DNA of 64,000 bases from Liquorilactobacillus sicerae (GTDB lineage: Bacteria; Bacillota; Bacilli; Lactobacillales; Lactobacillaceae): positions 1 through 64,000 of the forward strand of contig NZ_JAHAVQ010000003.1 of assembly GCF_029916425.1 (NCBI RefSeq), in the 5' to 3' direction. Position 1 is the stretch's first letter. Each line of letters starts with the position of its first letter. The notes under the pieces were generated by a model. It worked only from the letters and a program-made list of their open reading frames with translations, was not told the origin of the DNA and ran no database searches. Both the position numbers and the translations under genes were made by a program. Shown piece by piece: positions 1 through 8,499 of this stretch.

Positions 1-652
1 CACGGCCCATCAACTTAACGTTTAGTTCTTTATTTTCCAAATAGATCTTATTTAAATCAGTGATTTCTAATTCTCCCCGAGCTGAGGGTTTCAAGTTTGC
101 TGCATAATCAACGACTCGATTGTCATAGAAATATAAACCCGTAACCGCATAATTGCTCTTGGGGTTAGTTGGCTTTTCTTCCAATGAAATTGCGTGCCTT
201 TGATCATCAAATTCAACCACCCCAAAGCGTTCAGGATCATTGACATGATAGCCAAAGACTGTTGCTCCAGATTTTTGTTGGGCGGCCGACTGCAGCATTT
301 TTGACAAACCACTGCCATAATAAATATTATCGCCTAAAATCAAGCAAACTGAATCCTGACCGATAAACTTGCGTCCAACAATGAATGCTTCAGCTAAACC
401 ATTCGGATGCTCTTGAACTGCGTAATTCAGGTTGATGCCAAAATCTGAGCCATCACCTAATAATTTTTCAAATAATGGCGTGTATTCAGGCGTTGAAATC
501 AATAAAATGTCACGAATTCCAGCCAACATTAACGTTGACAGTGGATAATAGATCATCGGCTTATCATAAACCGGGATCAGTTGTTTTGAAATACCGCGGG
601 TGATCGGATACAAACGTGTTCCGCTGCCACCAGCGAGAATAATACCTTTCAT
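1..652 (-). CDS. rfbA: Glucose-1-phosphate thymidylyltransferase RfbA (partial, C-terminus off the window)
   Basis: Joins dTTP and glucose-1-phosphate to give dTDP-glucose, the first step of dTDP-L-rhamnose synthesis in the cytoplasm. The frame is open from the ATG at 652 to the window edge (217 codons). It begins [16 protein letters not shown], the nucleotidyltransferase glycine-rich loop, followed by the family blocks [24 protein letters not shown] and [16 protein letters not shown]. The usual length is about 290 residues, so roughly the last quarter is missing. It is the last gene seen of the minus-strand polysaccharide cluster; rfbC, rfbB and rfbD probably follow beyond base 1. This supports a rhamnose-containing polymer. 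A gap of about 56 bases separates it from the preceding transferase gene. Confidence 0.95.
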   Translation of the reverse strand, partial: MKGIILAGGSGTRLYPITRGISKQLIPVYDKPMIYYPLSTLMLAGIRDILLISTPEYTPLFEKLLGDGSDFGINLNYAVQEHPNGLAEAFIVGRKFIGQDSVCLILGDNIYYGSGLSKMLQSAAQQKSGATVFGYHVNDPERFGVVEFDDQRHAISLEEKPTNPKSNYAVTGLYFYDNRVVDYAANLKPSARGELEITDLNKIYLENKELNVKLMGR

Positions 653-708
653 TTGAAATTAACTCCTTACAAAAATAATCAATATACTTATATTTGACCA
701 GTTAATTT

Positions 709-1686
709 TTATATTGAATCAATAATATTAGAAAAGCTTTTCACATCTACAAGAAACTTTGTCTTCTCCTGTTTTATTTTATTTCTATAATTTAAAAAGT
801 CATTACTGGCTTTACTATAATTGTTTAAGCAGTAATAAATCCTATTTACAATATTGTTCACTTCAATATTTTTGTCATCAAATTTGTAGCAATGCGGTAT
901 TGCAACATCTTCTTGAAATTTAGCTGAACCTCTTTTACCAGTAATTACACAACAGCCCAGAATTGCTGCCTCTCTTGGCAGTCTGTCTTTGCCAGGATGG
1001 TTTCCAAAGTCTATGTACACCTTACCTCTCTTAAAGTTCTCTAAAATCATATAATTTGTCATATTTTTAATAGCTACCCACCTTATTTTCAAATTATGCA
1101 TATTTGATTGTTTTATTATTTTCTTGGTAAATTTAAACCCCTTTGCAGGATTATAAAAAACAATGTTATCTCTTTTTGTCTCGTTACGATCTATATTGTT
1201 GCTTTCTTTTAAGTAGTAATCATTAACATAATCAGAAAGATAAAGTATTTTTTTGCTCTCAATGTGATTCGATTTTAAAAATTTAATAGCATAGAAAGAT
1301 TGGCATAAATTTAGATCTGCATTATTAATTAAAAATTTATTTTCTCCTAAAAGCTTTTTAATTGTTTTGCCAAAAGCATTTTTAATGGAAATATTTTTCA
1401 AATTATAAAAGAAATTATTTACTTTTAAAAAATTATCCACACTTAACCACCAAATCACTTTTGTTATGTATTGATAATTTTTTAATAGCGATATGTTAGT
1501 TTCAGGAACTATTAAAACATTTTCTTTTTTATCTTCAATTTCATTTATGGAAATCCAACTTCCATTAGTCAAATACTCTTTAAAATCTTCATTACATGGT
1601 GAATCTTTTCTATCATTTTCTATTCCAAAATAAGCAATAACAGCTTTTTTGTTAAGCCTATTTAAAAAAAACAATAATTGGTGCAA
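709..1686 (-). CDS. Glycosyltransferase, apparently out of frame with its natural start
   Basis: Probable polysaccharide glycosyltransferase of the GT-B kind. NPAKGFKFTKK and DRLPREAAILGCCVI resemble the nucleotide-sugar-binding half of capsule transferases. The listed start is a TTG, but the same frame stays open upstream to about 1761 and encodes CCPAYSKSGGPELLHQL, the expected N-terminal acceptor loop of the family. No ATG, GTG or TTG lies in that extension. A GTG with a good ribosome site (GAGGGG) sits at 1748-1746, but it reads in another frame across a run of nine A residues. One extra A would fuse that GTG to the full protein. It is therefore either a phase-variable gene in the off state or a homopolymer error. 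The exact sugar specificity is unknown. Confidence 0.7.
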   Translation of the reverse strand: MHQLLFFLNRLNKKAVIAYFGIENDRKDSPCNEDFKEYLTNGSWISINEIEDKKENVLIVPETNISLLKNYQYITKVIWWLSVDNFLKVNNFFYNLKNISIKNAFGKTIKKLLGENKFLINNADLNLCQSFYAIKFLKSNHIESKKILYLSDYVNDYYLKESNNIDRNETKRDNIVFYNPAKGFKFTKKIIKQSNMHNLKIRWVAIKNMTNYMILENFKRGKVYIDFGNHPGKDRLPREAAILGCCVITGKRGSAKFQEDVAIPHCYKFDDKNIEVNNIVNRIYYCLNNYSKASNDFLNYRNKIKQEKTKFLVDVKSFSNIIDSI

Positions 1687-1736
1687 TAACTCAGGTCCTC
1701 CACTCTTAGAATAAGCAGGACAACAAATATAAATAA

Positions 1737-1745
1737 TTTTTTTTT
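1737..1745 (-). repeat. Nine-base homopolymer at the start of a glycosyltransferase gene
   Basis: Nine consecutive T on the plus strand (A on the coding strand) lie directly after a GTG start with a spaced GAGGGG ribosome site. With nine A the GTG frame reads out of register. With ten (or seven) it continues into the conserved N-terminus of the downstream transferase. This is the arrangement expected of slipped-strand phase variation. Confidence 0.5.
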
Positions 1746-1787
1746 CACTTTTATATTCCCCTCAAAATCCAGATATTTTTATTTTAC

Positions 1788-2678
1788 CTAATTAACATCC
1801 AACTTTTTTGTAAATCCATCAATAAAACCTTTAATAATAAAAAAAGTCCTTTTTATCCTATTTTTCTCAAAAGGAACTGATAAAATTTGTATTTTTAGAA
1901 AATATCCCAATAACGCAGGTAGTTGGGGGAAAAAATTTTTATAATTTCTAAATAAATACACTGTATTACGAACAGCATAGTAATCTCTAAATGGTTGATG
2001 GTTACTTACTGAAAAATGCTTTTTAAATATAGTAACTTGTCGTGTATTCCCGATAGTTTGTTTTAAAACACACTTATTGGTTGAATACACTCCATACCCC
2101 AAACTGATTAATTTTAAAGCTAAATCAAAATCCACACAATCTATAAAAAGTCTTTCATTATTTTTACCTACAAAATCAAATATTCTAACAGAAACAAGTG
2201 AACCTGATGAAATTGGTAAAACATTCTTTATGAAAGAAATACTGGTATCAAAATTGAAATATTCTATTTTCTTTTGTTTAATCACTGGTACACTATCAAA
2301 GGAGGATGTCCCAATGTTAAAGATTTGTGGACTTAAAAGACTTATTTTTGAATCCACATTTTCTATTTCTCTCCAAACTTTAATCATGTTATTAAAGAAA
2401 TCTGTATCAACAATAGAATCTTGATCTATAAAAAAAACCAATTCAATGCTAAATTTCGACTCTAGAAAACTAACTCCTTTATTCTGAGCATATGCTATTC
2501 CCATATTTTTTTTTAAATTAATTACGTGTACATTTTTATTACCCGCAAAATCTAACTTAACTCCATTATTTACTAATACAACTGGGCTCCCAATATATTC
2601 AAAAAAGCTTACCATTTCTCTTATTTTTGTAATTGGAAAATTATAAATCACAATTACAATTCCATAAATAAACTTCAA
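1788..2678 (-). CDS. GT2 glycosyltransferase, rhamnosyltransferase-like
   Basis: Family 2 (GT-A) transferase acting on the lipid-linked repeat unit on the cytoplasmic side of the membrane. The N-terminal strand GIVIVIYNF and VVLVNNG bind the nucleotide, FFIDQDS carries the metal-binding acidic motif, and IDCVDFDLALKL is the C-terminal acidic block. The FxDxxD layout and DQDS are typical of RfbF-type rhamnosyltransferases, which fits rfbA downstream. The longest frame starts at a TTG at 2699. I chose the TTG at 2678 because GGAG lies about ten bases before it and the product then begins MKFIYGIVIVIYN, like its relatives. Sugar specificity is inferred, not shown. Confidence 0.8.
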   Translation of the reverse strand: MKFIYGIVIVIYNFPITKIREMVSFFEYIGSPVVLVNNGVKLDFAGNKNVHVINLKKNMGIAYAQNKGVSFLESKFSIELVFFIDQDSIVDTDFFNNMIKVWREIENVDSKISLLSPQIFNIGTSSFDSVPVIKQKKIEYFNFDTSISFIKNVLPISSGSLVSVRIFDFVGKNNERLFIDCVDFDLALKLISLGYGVYSTNKCVLKQTIGNTRQVTIFKKHFSVSNHQPFRDYYAVRNTVYLFRNYKNFFPQLPALLGYFLKIQILSVPFEKNRIKRTFFIIKGFIDGFTKKLDVN

Positions 2679-2741
2679 GTAAAAATCACTCCATTCCAAA
2701 GTATTTTATAAAATTTATAAAGCTCCATACATAATGAGTTA

Positions 2742-3674
2742 TTAAAATGATGTATTAATAAATAATAGATAGTAAACCAAAGTTCTGAAAGAATAAGCCT
2801 TACCAGGCTTATACTTAATCAGAAATCTAATTTTTTCAAGCCTATTTCCACTATAACTTTTAAAAAAATCCGTTAAAAATATCTTCTCAAATTTTGAAAT
2901 AAATTTGAAGTATTGCATCAAAAACGTATTACCTTGTAAGACACTTCCTTTTACAAAACTAATTTGCTTTTTTTGAATTTCTTTGTTAAAAATTTTACTT
3001 ATTAAGCTTTTTTTTGATCCTGCACCTATAGTATTGTTAGAATGTTGTCTATATAAAACTAACTTTTTGGGAATAAAAATAATTTTTCCAAACACAGTTG
3101 CCAACAAACAAAGCCACCAATCATGCATCATAATATCTGAATAATCATAAGTATATAAAAATATTTCTCGAAGCTTATTGTTGAAGCCCATAACACATCC
3201 AGGTATATCGTTAGCAATAAATCTTCCAGAAGAATTTATTCCATTAAGTGATCCAACTAATCTTTCAAACGGTCTTGAAATTTTTTCAAGTTTCTCATCA
3301 ACACATTTTAATCCACAATATACTAAACAAGGTGAATTCTGGATCTTCAAAAATTTTAATTCCTCCTCTAATTTATTTTTTAACCAATAGTCATCTTGAT
3401 CACAAAAAAAATAATAATCAGCTTCAATTTGTTTTAACAAAGAAAAAAAAGAAACTTTAGGTCCAACATTTTTAAATCCACATTCCTCAATAAAATGTAT
3501 TCTTCTATCCTTCAATAAATACTCTCTTATTATGTTACAAGTATCATCATTCGATCCATCATCCCTAATGTATAAATCCCAATCATCATAAGTCTGCTCT
3601 CTTATTGAGTCAATTTGTTTAGAAATATATTTAGAACCGTTATATGATGACATCAATATAGCAACTTGACACAA
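2742..3674 (-). CDS. GT2 glycosyltransferase
   Basis: Family 2 transferase with AILMSSYNG at the N-terminus, YIRDDGSNDDT (nucleotide binding), FFCDQDDYW (metal-binding DxD region) and HDWWLCLLA, the W-rich acceptor block seen in many capsule rhamnosyl- and galactosyl-transferases. The open frame extends to 3779 over the upstream gene, but those residues are a shadow. The TTG at 3674 has GGGGGGA six bases upstream and gives MCQVAILMSSYNG, a normal start for the family. An ATG at 3698 is the alternative. It follows the polymerase gene almost without a gap and is probably co-transcribed with it. Confidence 0.82.
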   Translation of the reverse strand: MCQVAILMSSYNGSKYISKQIDSIREQTYDDWDLYIRDDGSNDDTCNIIREYLLKDRRIHFIEECGFKNVGPKVSFFSLLKQIEADYYFFCDQDDYWLKNKLEEELKFLKIQNSPCLVYCGLKCVDEKLEKISRPFERLVGSLNGINSSGRFIANDIPGCVMGFNNKLREIFLYTYDYSDIMMHDWWLCLLATVFGKIIFIPKKLVLYRQHSNNTIGAGSKKSLISKIFNKEIQKKQISFVKGSVLQGNTFLMQYFKFISKFEKIFLTDFFKSYSGNRLEKIRFLIKYKPGKAYSFRTLVYYLLFINTSF

Positions 3675-3699
3675 AATAAATCCCCCCAAAGCGTTCATT

Positions 3700-4761
3700 T
3701 TAAAAATTAAAAAAGCCTGGCAAAACCAACGGTGCATAATATCCAAGAAGAAGAAAAAAGCTAATAATAGCAAAAGCAACTAAAGATATTCTTTTTAAAA
3801 AAATTTTTTTAGTCGAATTTGCTATATAAAATAGAATTTCTGAATACATTAAAATCCAGACTGGTCTTTGAATTCTGATAAAATCTGATGAAAATTTAAG
3901 CATTGGCAAAAGCAATAACGTCATAATATTAAAAAAGAAAATTATTGAAAAAAGTCTATCTAGTTTTTTTGAATACATATTTGGATTTAGTTTAAAAAAG
4001 TTTAGCTTCATATACATACTGAACAAAACAAAACTAATAATAATTATAAAATACACCATAAACTCAATAGTTGACATATTATTATTTGAGACAAGATAGG
4101 ACTGTTGTCTCATATTCGCAAAAATAGATATCGCACTTTCTAAAATTTTCTCACCAATAGTCGAAAAATAAATAGTTGCAGAAACCACCACTAAGATTAT
4201 AATGAATAGTTTAGATTTACTTAATTTATCAACTATATTAACAAACAGTAGTAATATAAAAAACAATACAGAGCTATGTATTGTTCCTGCAAATGCAATT
4301 AAAACTATAAACATTAAATAACCTTTCAAATTATCTTTACTTAAGAATATTATAGCAAAAATTCCAATTGCAGCTGCAATAAAAAATCTAATTTGAATAC
4401 AATCAATCAACGCTGGATATAACAAGTAAAGACTCCATATAAAATTGTTATCCTTCTTATAAAAATATAATAAAGTTACATATATTAAAACCAGCGAAAT
4501 GAACACTAAAATTCCCTTAAATTGTGCATAACCTATTCCAAGACTTCTACCCATTAAACACAGATAATACCACCCACTTCCTGTTTCATAGTAAAAGTCT
4601 TTTTTTATATTGTAATAAATACTGTAGTATGATAAAAAGTCTGGAACATTAGTTGAAGAACTAGTTAGAATTGATAAAAAAATTGTATCAACAAAAAAAA
4701 TGATTTTCGGTTTTTTTAAGAGAAAACCAATAATAATAAAGAACAGCATAATTGCAAACAT
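3700..4761 (-). CDS. EpsG-type polysaccharide polymerase (Wzy-like)
   Basis: Integral membrane protein of 353 residues with about ten hydrophobic segments. The loop after the first helices (NVPDFLSYYSIYYN, then YETGSGWYYL) and the block IQIRFFIAAAIGIF match the EpsG family, which polymerises lipid-linked repeat units on the outer face of the membrane. It lies in the middle of a row of transferase genes, the usual place for Wzy. No Wzx flippase is visible in the window, so that gene must lie beyond base 1 or elsewhere. The reading frame is complete and very AT-rich. Confidence 0.8.
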   Translation of the reverse strand: MFAIMLFFIIIGFLLKKPKIIFFVDTIFLSILTSSSTNVPDFLSYYSIYYNIKKDFYYETGSGWYYLCLMGRSLGIGYAQFKGILVFISLVLIYVTLLYFYKKDNNFIWSLYLLYPALIDCIQIRFFIAAAIGIFAIIFLSKDNLKGYLMFIVLIAFAGTIHSSVLFFILLLFVNIVDKLSKSKLFIIILVVVSATIYFSTIGEKILESAISIFANMRQQSYLVSNNNMSTIEFMVYFIIIISFVLFSMYMKLNFFKLNPNMYSKKLDRLFSIIFFFNIMTLLLLPMLKFSSDFIRIQRPVWILMYSEILFYIANSTKKIFLKRISLVAFAIISFFLLLGYYAPLVLPGFFNF

Positions 4762-4768
4762 TTATTTA

Positions 4769-5665
4769 CTACCTACTCATTTTCTTGAAATCTAAAAAAC
4801 CCTTTAATATTTTCTTCCACATCTCAATTCTGTTTCTACTATATGGATAAAAAATGGAAAAGAAACAATAATACATAAACATAAATATAAAACTAGTTCG
4901 GAAACCATGATTCTCATAATTTCTTCTCAAATATCTGCTATTTCTTGATGAATAGTATAATCTCTCATTGGTATAAACCGCTACAACACTCATCCTCTTA
5001 AAAATATTTTTCTTTGTTAATTTATACAAAAATCTAAATAATGGAATATGCTTTGCTTTTCCCATTTGTTGAATTAAAAATGTAGTATTGATTCTTAAAA
5101 TTTTGTAATTATTTTCTAAAACTTTACAATTTAATTCAGTATCCACAAAGTCTATAAAAAGTAACTCATTGAATCCACCTATCGAATTTACTATTTCAAC
5201 ATTATTTAAAGTTCCTGATGTAATACAATCAATCGGATTAATAATTTCATTAAATTTAGGTAACTTGAGTTTTAAATATTCCTCAAAAGAGATTTTACCA
5301 TTGTTTAAAATAAACGGACTAATTAAAGCAATTCTCTTTTTACTTAAATATGGCTTAAAATTTTTAATAAGGTTCTTATCACAAATTGAATCCTGGTCTA
5401 ATGTTAAACACCATTTATAGTTTCCCTCAACTGCGATTTTAAGTATCTCATTGAGTGCAAACGCTATCCCTCTATTTTCATTTTCAAAATGCAGCTCAAC
5501 TTTTTCTAAATTACTTAAGATTTTTTTTAAATCATTTTTATTTGAAGAATCATTGTCTACTACTATTATTTTATTAACCTGATTATAAATAGAATTAATA
5601 TTTTTTTTTAGTAAATTCAATTCTGGATTATATAGTACAATCCCCGCGCAAATTTTATCTTCCAC
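4769..5665 (-). CDS. GT2 glycosyltransferase, rhamnosyltransferase-like
   Basis: Family 2 transferase related in layout to the one at 1788-2678. ICAGIVLYNP and IIVVDNDSSN form the nucleotide-binding half, CLTLDQDSIC carries the DQDS motif, and LLFIDFVDTELNCKV is the acidic C-terminal block. The frame is open back to a TTG at 5689, but a GAGGG site about twelve bases ahead of the GTG at 5665 favours the shorter form, which begins just before the conserved strand. The start overlaps the end of the preceding gene by about eleven bases, so translation is probably coupled. Substrate unknown. Confidence 0.78.
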   Translation of the reverse strand: MEDKICAGIVLYNPELNLLKKNINSIYNQVNKIIVVDNDSSNKNDLKKILSNLEKVELHFENENRGIAFALNEILKIAVEGNYKWCLTLDQDSICDKNLIKNFKPYLSKKRIALISPFILNNGKISFEEYLKLKLPKFNEIINPIDCITSGTLNNVEIVNSIGGFNELLFIDFVDTELNCKVLENNYKILRINTTFLIQQMGKAKHIPLFRFLYKLTKKNIFKRMSVVAVYTNERLYYSSRNSRYLRRNYENHGFRTSFIFMFMYYCFFSIFYPYSRNRIEMWKKILKGFLDFKKMSR

Positions 5666-6647
5666 TGCTACTATTACACCCTCTAACAATTTCTTCTAAT
5701 TTCTCTTTATATTTATACATACCTTGATCTAATACTTCATTCCTATCATGTGTTTTAAAATCATTTAAACTTCTAATTTTTAAATTATCTGCCATACCTC
5801 TGCCTTTTTTCTTTATAAATTCTTCTTTAGACTTTGTAAAATAGTGATTTATTCTAAAATATTTATCAGAAAAAGCAGAAAAAGCACCTTTAACCTCATG
5901 ATTTTTTGTATTAATAGATTTAAATTTAGGGAGAATTATAGGATAATGAGGATTCAAAAATCCAATTATTCTTCGGGGATTACATATACTTTTTATATGA
6001 CTGTTTTTTTCAAAATCATATTCACTTCTATAAATAAAATTTTGTGTAACAAAACCATTTTGCTTCTTTTCAAAACCAGAAGAACCAAAAATAAGCCAAT
6101 TCACCTTTAAACATGCCACTCTATCTACCATTAAACTATTGATTTTATTTTTTAGATTATCTCTACAATAAATAAATTCATCAGCGTCTAAATATATTAA
6201 ATATTTATTATTAAGGCCGTATTTATCTAACGAATCATTATAAGCATCTAATTGTCTCACCTTCCCCTTTATTTTTATGTAAGTCACAATTCCTTTCTCT
6301 ATATATGGTTGAAGTATTGTAAAAGTTTGATCATCACTTTCATTATCATATATATAAAACTTATTAATTCCAATCAATCTATGATATTCAATCCACTCTT
6401 CAAGGTAAGCGCCTTCGTCTTTAACTATTGATACAACCGATAACTCATTTATATAAGAATTATTTGAAATATACTCATAATATATATTTTTCAAATAAAG
6501 TATAATCAAATATATAAATCCGGCTGGAACTAGTAAAAATTCAATCACTTTTCTCAATTTTAAATTATTCGTTTTCTCATGAATAAAAATATCAAAACTC
6601 ATTCTTTTTACAGATGCTTTTATATAGTTAATCATTATTTTACTCAC
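5655..6647 (-). CDS. GT92/GT2-like glycosyltransferase with N-terminal hydrophobic segment
   Basis: The block VVSIVKDEGAYLEEWIEYH, then YIYDNESDD, YLIYLDADEFIY and a histidine-rich C-terminal part (FRINHYFTKSKEEF), is characteristic of the glycosyltransferase 92 / Glyco_tranf_2_4 group. A hydrophobic stretch near residues 37-53 suggests a membrane anchor. The start is a GTG at 6647, overlapping the end of the upstream gene by eight bases; an ATG four codons later is possible. It probably adds one sugar of the repeat unit, or modifies it; the sugar cannot be told from sequence. Confidence 0.75.
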   Translation of the reverse strand: MSKIMINYIKASVKRMSFDIFIHEKTNNLKLRKVIEFLLVPAGFIYLIILYLKNIYYEYISNNSYINELSVVSIVKDEGAYLEEWIEYHRLIGINKFYIYDNESDDQTFTILQPYIEKGIVTYIKIKGKVRQLDAYNDSLDKYGLNNKYLIYLDADEFIYCRDNLKNKINSLMVDRVACLKVNWLIFGSSGFEKKQNGFVTQNFIYRSEYDFEKNSHIKSICNPRRIIGFLNPHYPIILPKFKSINTKNHEVKGAFSAFSDKYFRINHYFTKSKEEFIKKKGRGMADNLKIRSLNDFKTHDRNEVLDQGMYKYKEKLEEIVRGCNSSSGR

Positions 6648-7404
6648 TCTTTAAATATTTTCTCTTCAACATTTTAAATCCCTTAATTAATTTACTTTCT
6701 CCTTCAACAAACCCCACAGGAAATTCATAAAAAGTTAAACCATTTTTCTTAATCCACACGTCAAGTAATAATTCACTTAAATATCCAAAAATTCTTTGCT
6801 CAGACTCACTAAAGTTCGAAATATCGATTTTATTTTCAACTTTTCGCAATACCTCAAAAAGCCAATTTGAATATTCATCAAATATATCTGCTTTTGCAAT
6901 TATCATATTAAACATATGTGATTTTGTACTTTTTAAATGTTCTTCAAATATTCTAAAATACTCTGGATAATCTTCCTTAAGTACTAGTTCTGTTGTAATA
7001 AGGCCTATCTTTTTATGTGAATGGTTATAATGGTTCCGAAGATTTTCAACAAAGTAATTTCTTTTTTGGGGTACAATAACATCATATTTTTTCAAAATAT
7101 TAACTATATCATTCTTTCCTAAGACTAAATTATAATTAAATTTATTTAAAAAAACATTTTTTTCAACTAATAACCGTCTATAATGAACTAATCCCTTTAC
7201 ATTCGCATCTCTATTTTTCCATGCCCAATACTGTGCTGTTAATTCACAGTAACTATTATTTTTAAAAGAAGTATTTTCTCCAGAATTGTCTCTTAAAAAA
7301 TTAGGAATCCCTTCACCATTTCCAACTTGAATAGGAATGTAAATTCCATCTTTCTTTGGTATTTTATATTTTTTATGACTAACTACATAAACTTCCACTT
7401 TCAT
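6640..7404 (-). CDS. DUF4422 domain glycosyltransferase-like protein
   Basis: A protein of 254 residues beginning VEVYVVSHKKYKIP and containing NNSYCELTAQYWAWKN and VKGLVHYRRLL, hallmarks of the DUF4422 family found in exopolysaccharide clusters. The family is annotated as glycosyltransferase-like, and its members commonly follow the priming transferase, as here. It overlaps the next gene by eight bases. A specific activity (often assumed to be galactofuranosyl or glucosyl transfer) cannot be assigned. Confidence 0.82.
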   Translation of the reverse strand: MKVEVYVVSHKKYKIPKKDGIYIPIQVGNGEGIPNFLRDNSGENTSFKNNSYCELTAQYWAWKNRDANVKGLVHYRRLLVEKNVFLNKFNYNLVLGKNDIVNILKKYDVIVPQKRNYFVENLRNHYNHSHKKIGLITTELVLKEDYPEYFRIFEEHLKSTKSHMFNMIIAKADIFDEYSNWLFEVLRKVENKIDISNFSESEQRIFGYLSELLLDVWIKKNGLTFYEFPVGFVEGESKLIKGFKMLKRKYLKSE

Positions 7405-7419
7405 TATTTACCACCATTA

Positions 7420-8094
7420 TTAATATGCCCCATTCGGGAACACCATAATTTTGACTGTTTTTAACATAATGTCCAAATCGTACAATAATCCGCTATTTTT
7501 AATATATTTTAAGTCTAACGCAACCATCTCATGAAAGCCAACATCATTCCGGCCGCTGACCTGCCACAAACCAGTACAGCCCGGCACCACATACAACCGT
7601 TGTTTATCATAGTTGGTATATTTTTTAACTTCTCGTGGCAACGGCGGGCGCGGACCGACTAAACTCATATCGCCCACCAAAACATTAAATAGCTGTGGCA
7701 GCTCATCAATGCTATAGCGTCGGATAAACCGGCCAACTTTGGTCACACGTGGATCGTGTTTCATCTTAAACATGGCACCTTTGACTTCATTATACTTTTG
7801 CAATTCCTTTAATTTCTTTTCAGCATCAACACACATTGACCGGAACTTGTACATCATGAACTTTTTACCGTTATGACCGACCCTTTCCTGCTGATAAAAT
7901 ACTGAACCCGTTCGGTCATCCAACTTAATGGCCACCGCCACGGTCAAAAATAATGGTGAAAGCAGGATTAAGCCACACCCGCTCAGGATAATGTCCGATA
8001 AACGTTTGATCACATGATAAATATGACGACGCTCAATTTGCTTTTTATCTAAAGTCATTGACTGCTGCTCATCACCAAAATCATACTCCAGCAT
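7420..8094 (-). CDS. Priming sugar transferase (undecaprenyl-phosphate sugar phosphotransferase)
   Basis: Starts repeat-unit assembly by moving a sugar-1-phosphate (often galactose or glucose) onto undecaprenyl phosphate at the inner membrane face. After a basic N-terminus comes one hydrophobic hairpin (SDIILSGCGLILLSPLFL), then the catalytic signature: YQQERVGHNGKKF, MYKFRSM, RRYSIDELPQLFNV, MSLVGPRPPLPREV and PGCTGLWQVSGR. It has 224 residues and a single hydrophobic domain, so it is the short WcaJ/EpsE-type core. It is the first gene of the visible minus-strand cluster. Unusually, no wzd/wze chain-length or tyrosine-kinase genes lie upstream of it; a competence gene does. Confidence 0.92.
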   Translation of the reverse strand: MLEYDFGDEQQSMTLDKKQIERRHIYHVIKRLSDIILSGCGLILLSPLFLTVAVAIKLDDRTGSVFYQQERVGHNGKKFMMYKFRSMCVDAEKKLKELQKYNEVKGAMFKMKHDPRVTKVGRFIRRYSIDELPQLFNVLVGDMSLVGPRPPLPREVKKYTNYDKQRLYVVPGCTGLWQVSGRNDVGFHEMVALDLKYIKNSGLLYDLDIMLKTVKIMVFPNGAY

Positions 8095-8420
8095 TCTATG
8101 TCCCCCCCGCCGTTAAAACATTTAAGTTCATTTTAACAAAATCTTAAACTTAATTAAATAGCAAATTTAAATATAATTAAATACTTAAAAGTGGAATCTT
8201 AATTATGTAAACGTGTTAATATCGGCATAATGTTTCTCTTTTGATTCATTTTTATGAAAAAGTCGAATTTAAAACTTTAAAAATTCATTTTTACGTCAAA
8301 ATAATTACCAAGCAAATTGTCAACTAATAAATTCAACCGGGCTGTTAATCAACTTTAATCAGCCATTTAGCTGAATCTTTGCACCTTTTTGATTATTTAC
8401 TTACGAGATAAAATCTCCAG
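8095..8420. other. AT-rich intergenic region upstream of the polysaccharide cluster
   Basis: No credible gene on either strand. It should hold the promoter of the minus-strand polysaccharide cluster, but I see no confident -35/-10 pair. A GC-containing hairpin, GGCTGTTAA...TTAATCAGCC (about 8339-8364), is the only local structure of note. A run of seven C on the plus strand just before 8094 gives the first gene a very G-rich ribosome site. Confidence 0.4.
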
Positions 8421-8423
8421 CTA

Positions 8424-8454
8424 AAAAAGCTGGCCCATATTTGGTCAGCTTTTT
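8424..8454. terminator. Rho-independent terminator after the ComK-like gene
   Basis: AAAAAGCTGGCC and GGTCAGCTTTTT form 12-base arms with one mismatch around a seven-base loop, with A/T runs on both sides, so it could work in both directions. It lies about 45 bases past the stop of the minus-strand ComK-like gene. Confidence 0.75.
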
Positions 8455-8499
8455 GTCAAAATCTTATTCATTTTTAGTTAAAATAATCCGCCATCCACA

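Noticed and set aside
91-318. 75-codon minus-strand frame within rfbA
   Set aside because: Out-of-frame shadow of the rfbA coding sequence.
3699-3779. N-terminal extension of the GT2 gene over the polymerase gene
   Set aside because: The residues (MLLLLLAFFFFLD) are an out-of-frame reading of the polymerase membrane helix; a good ribosome site lies at 3681-3687.
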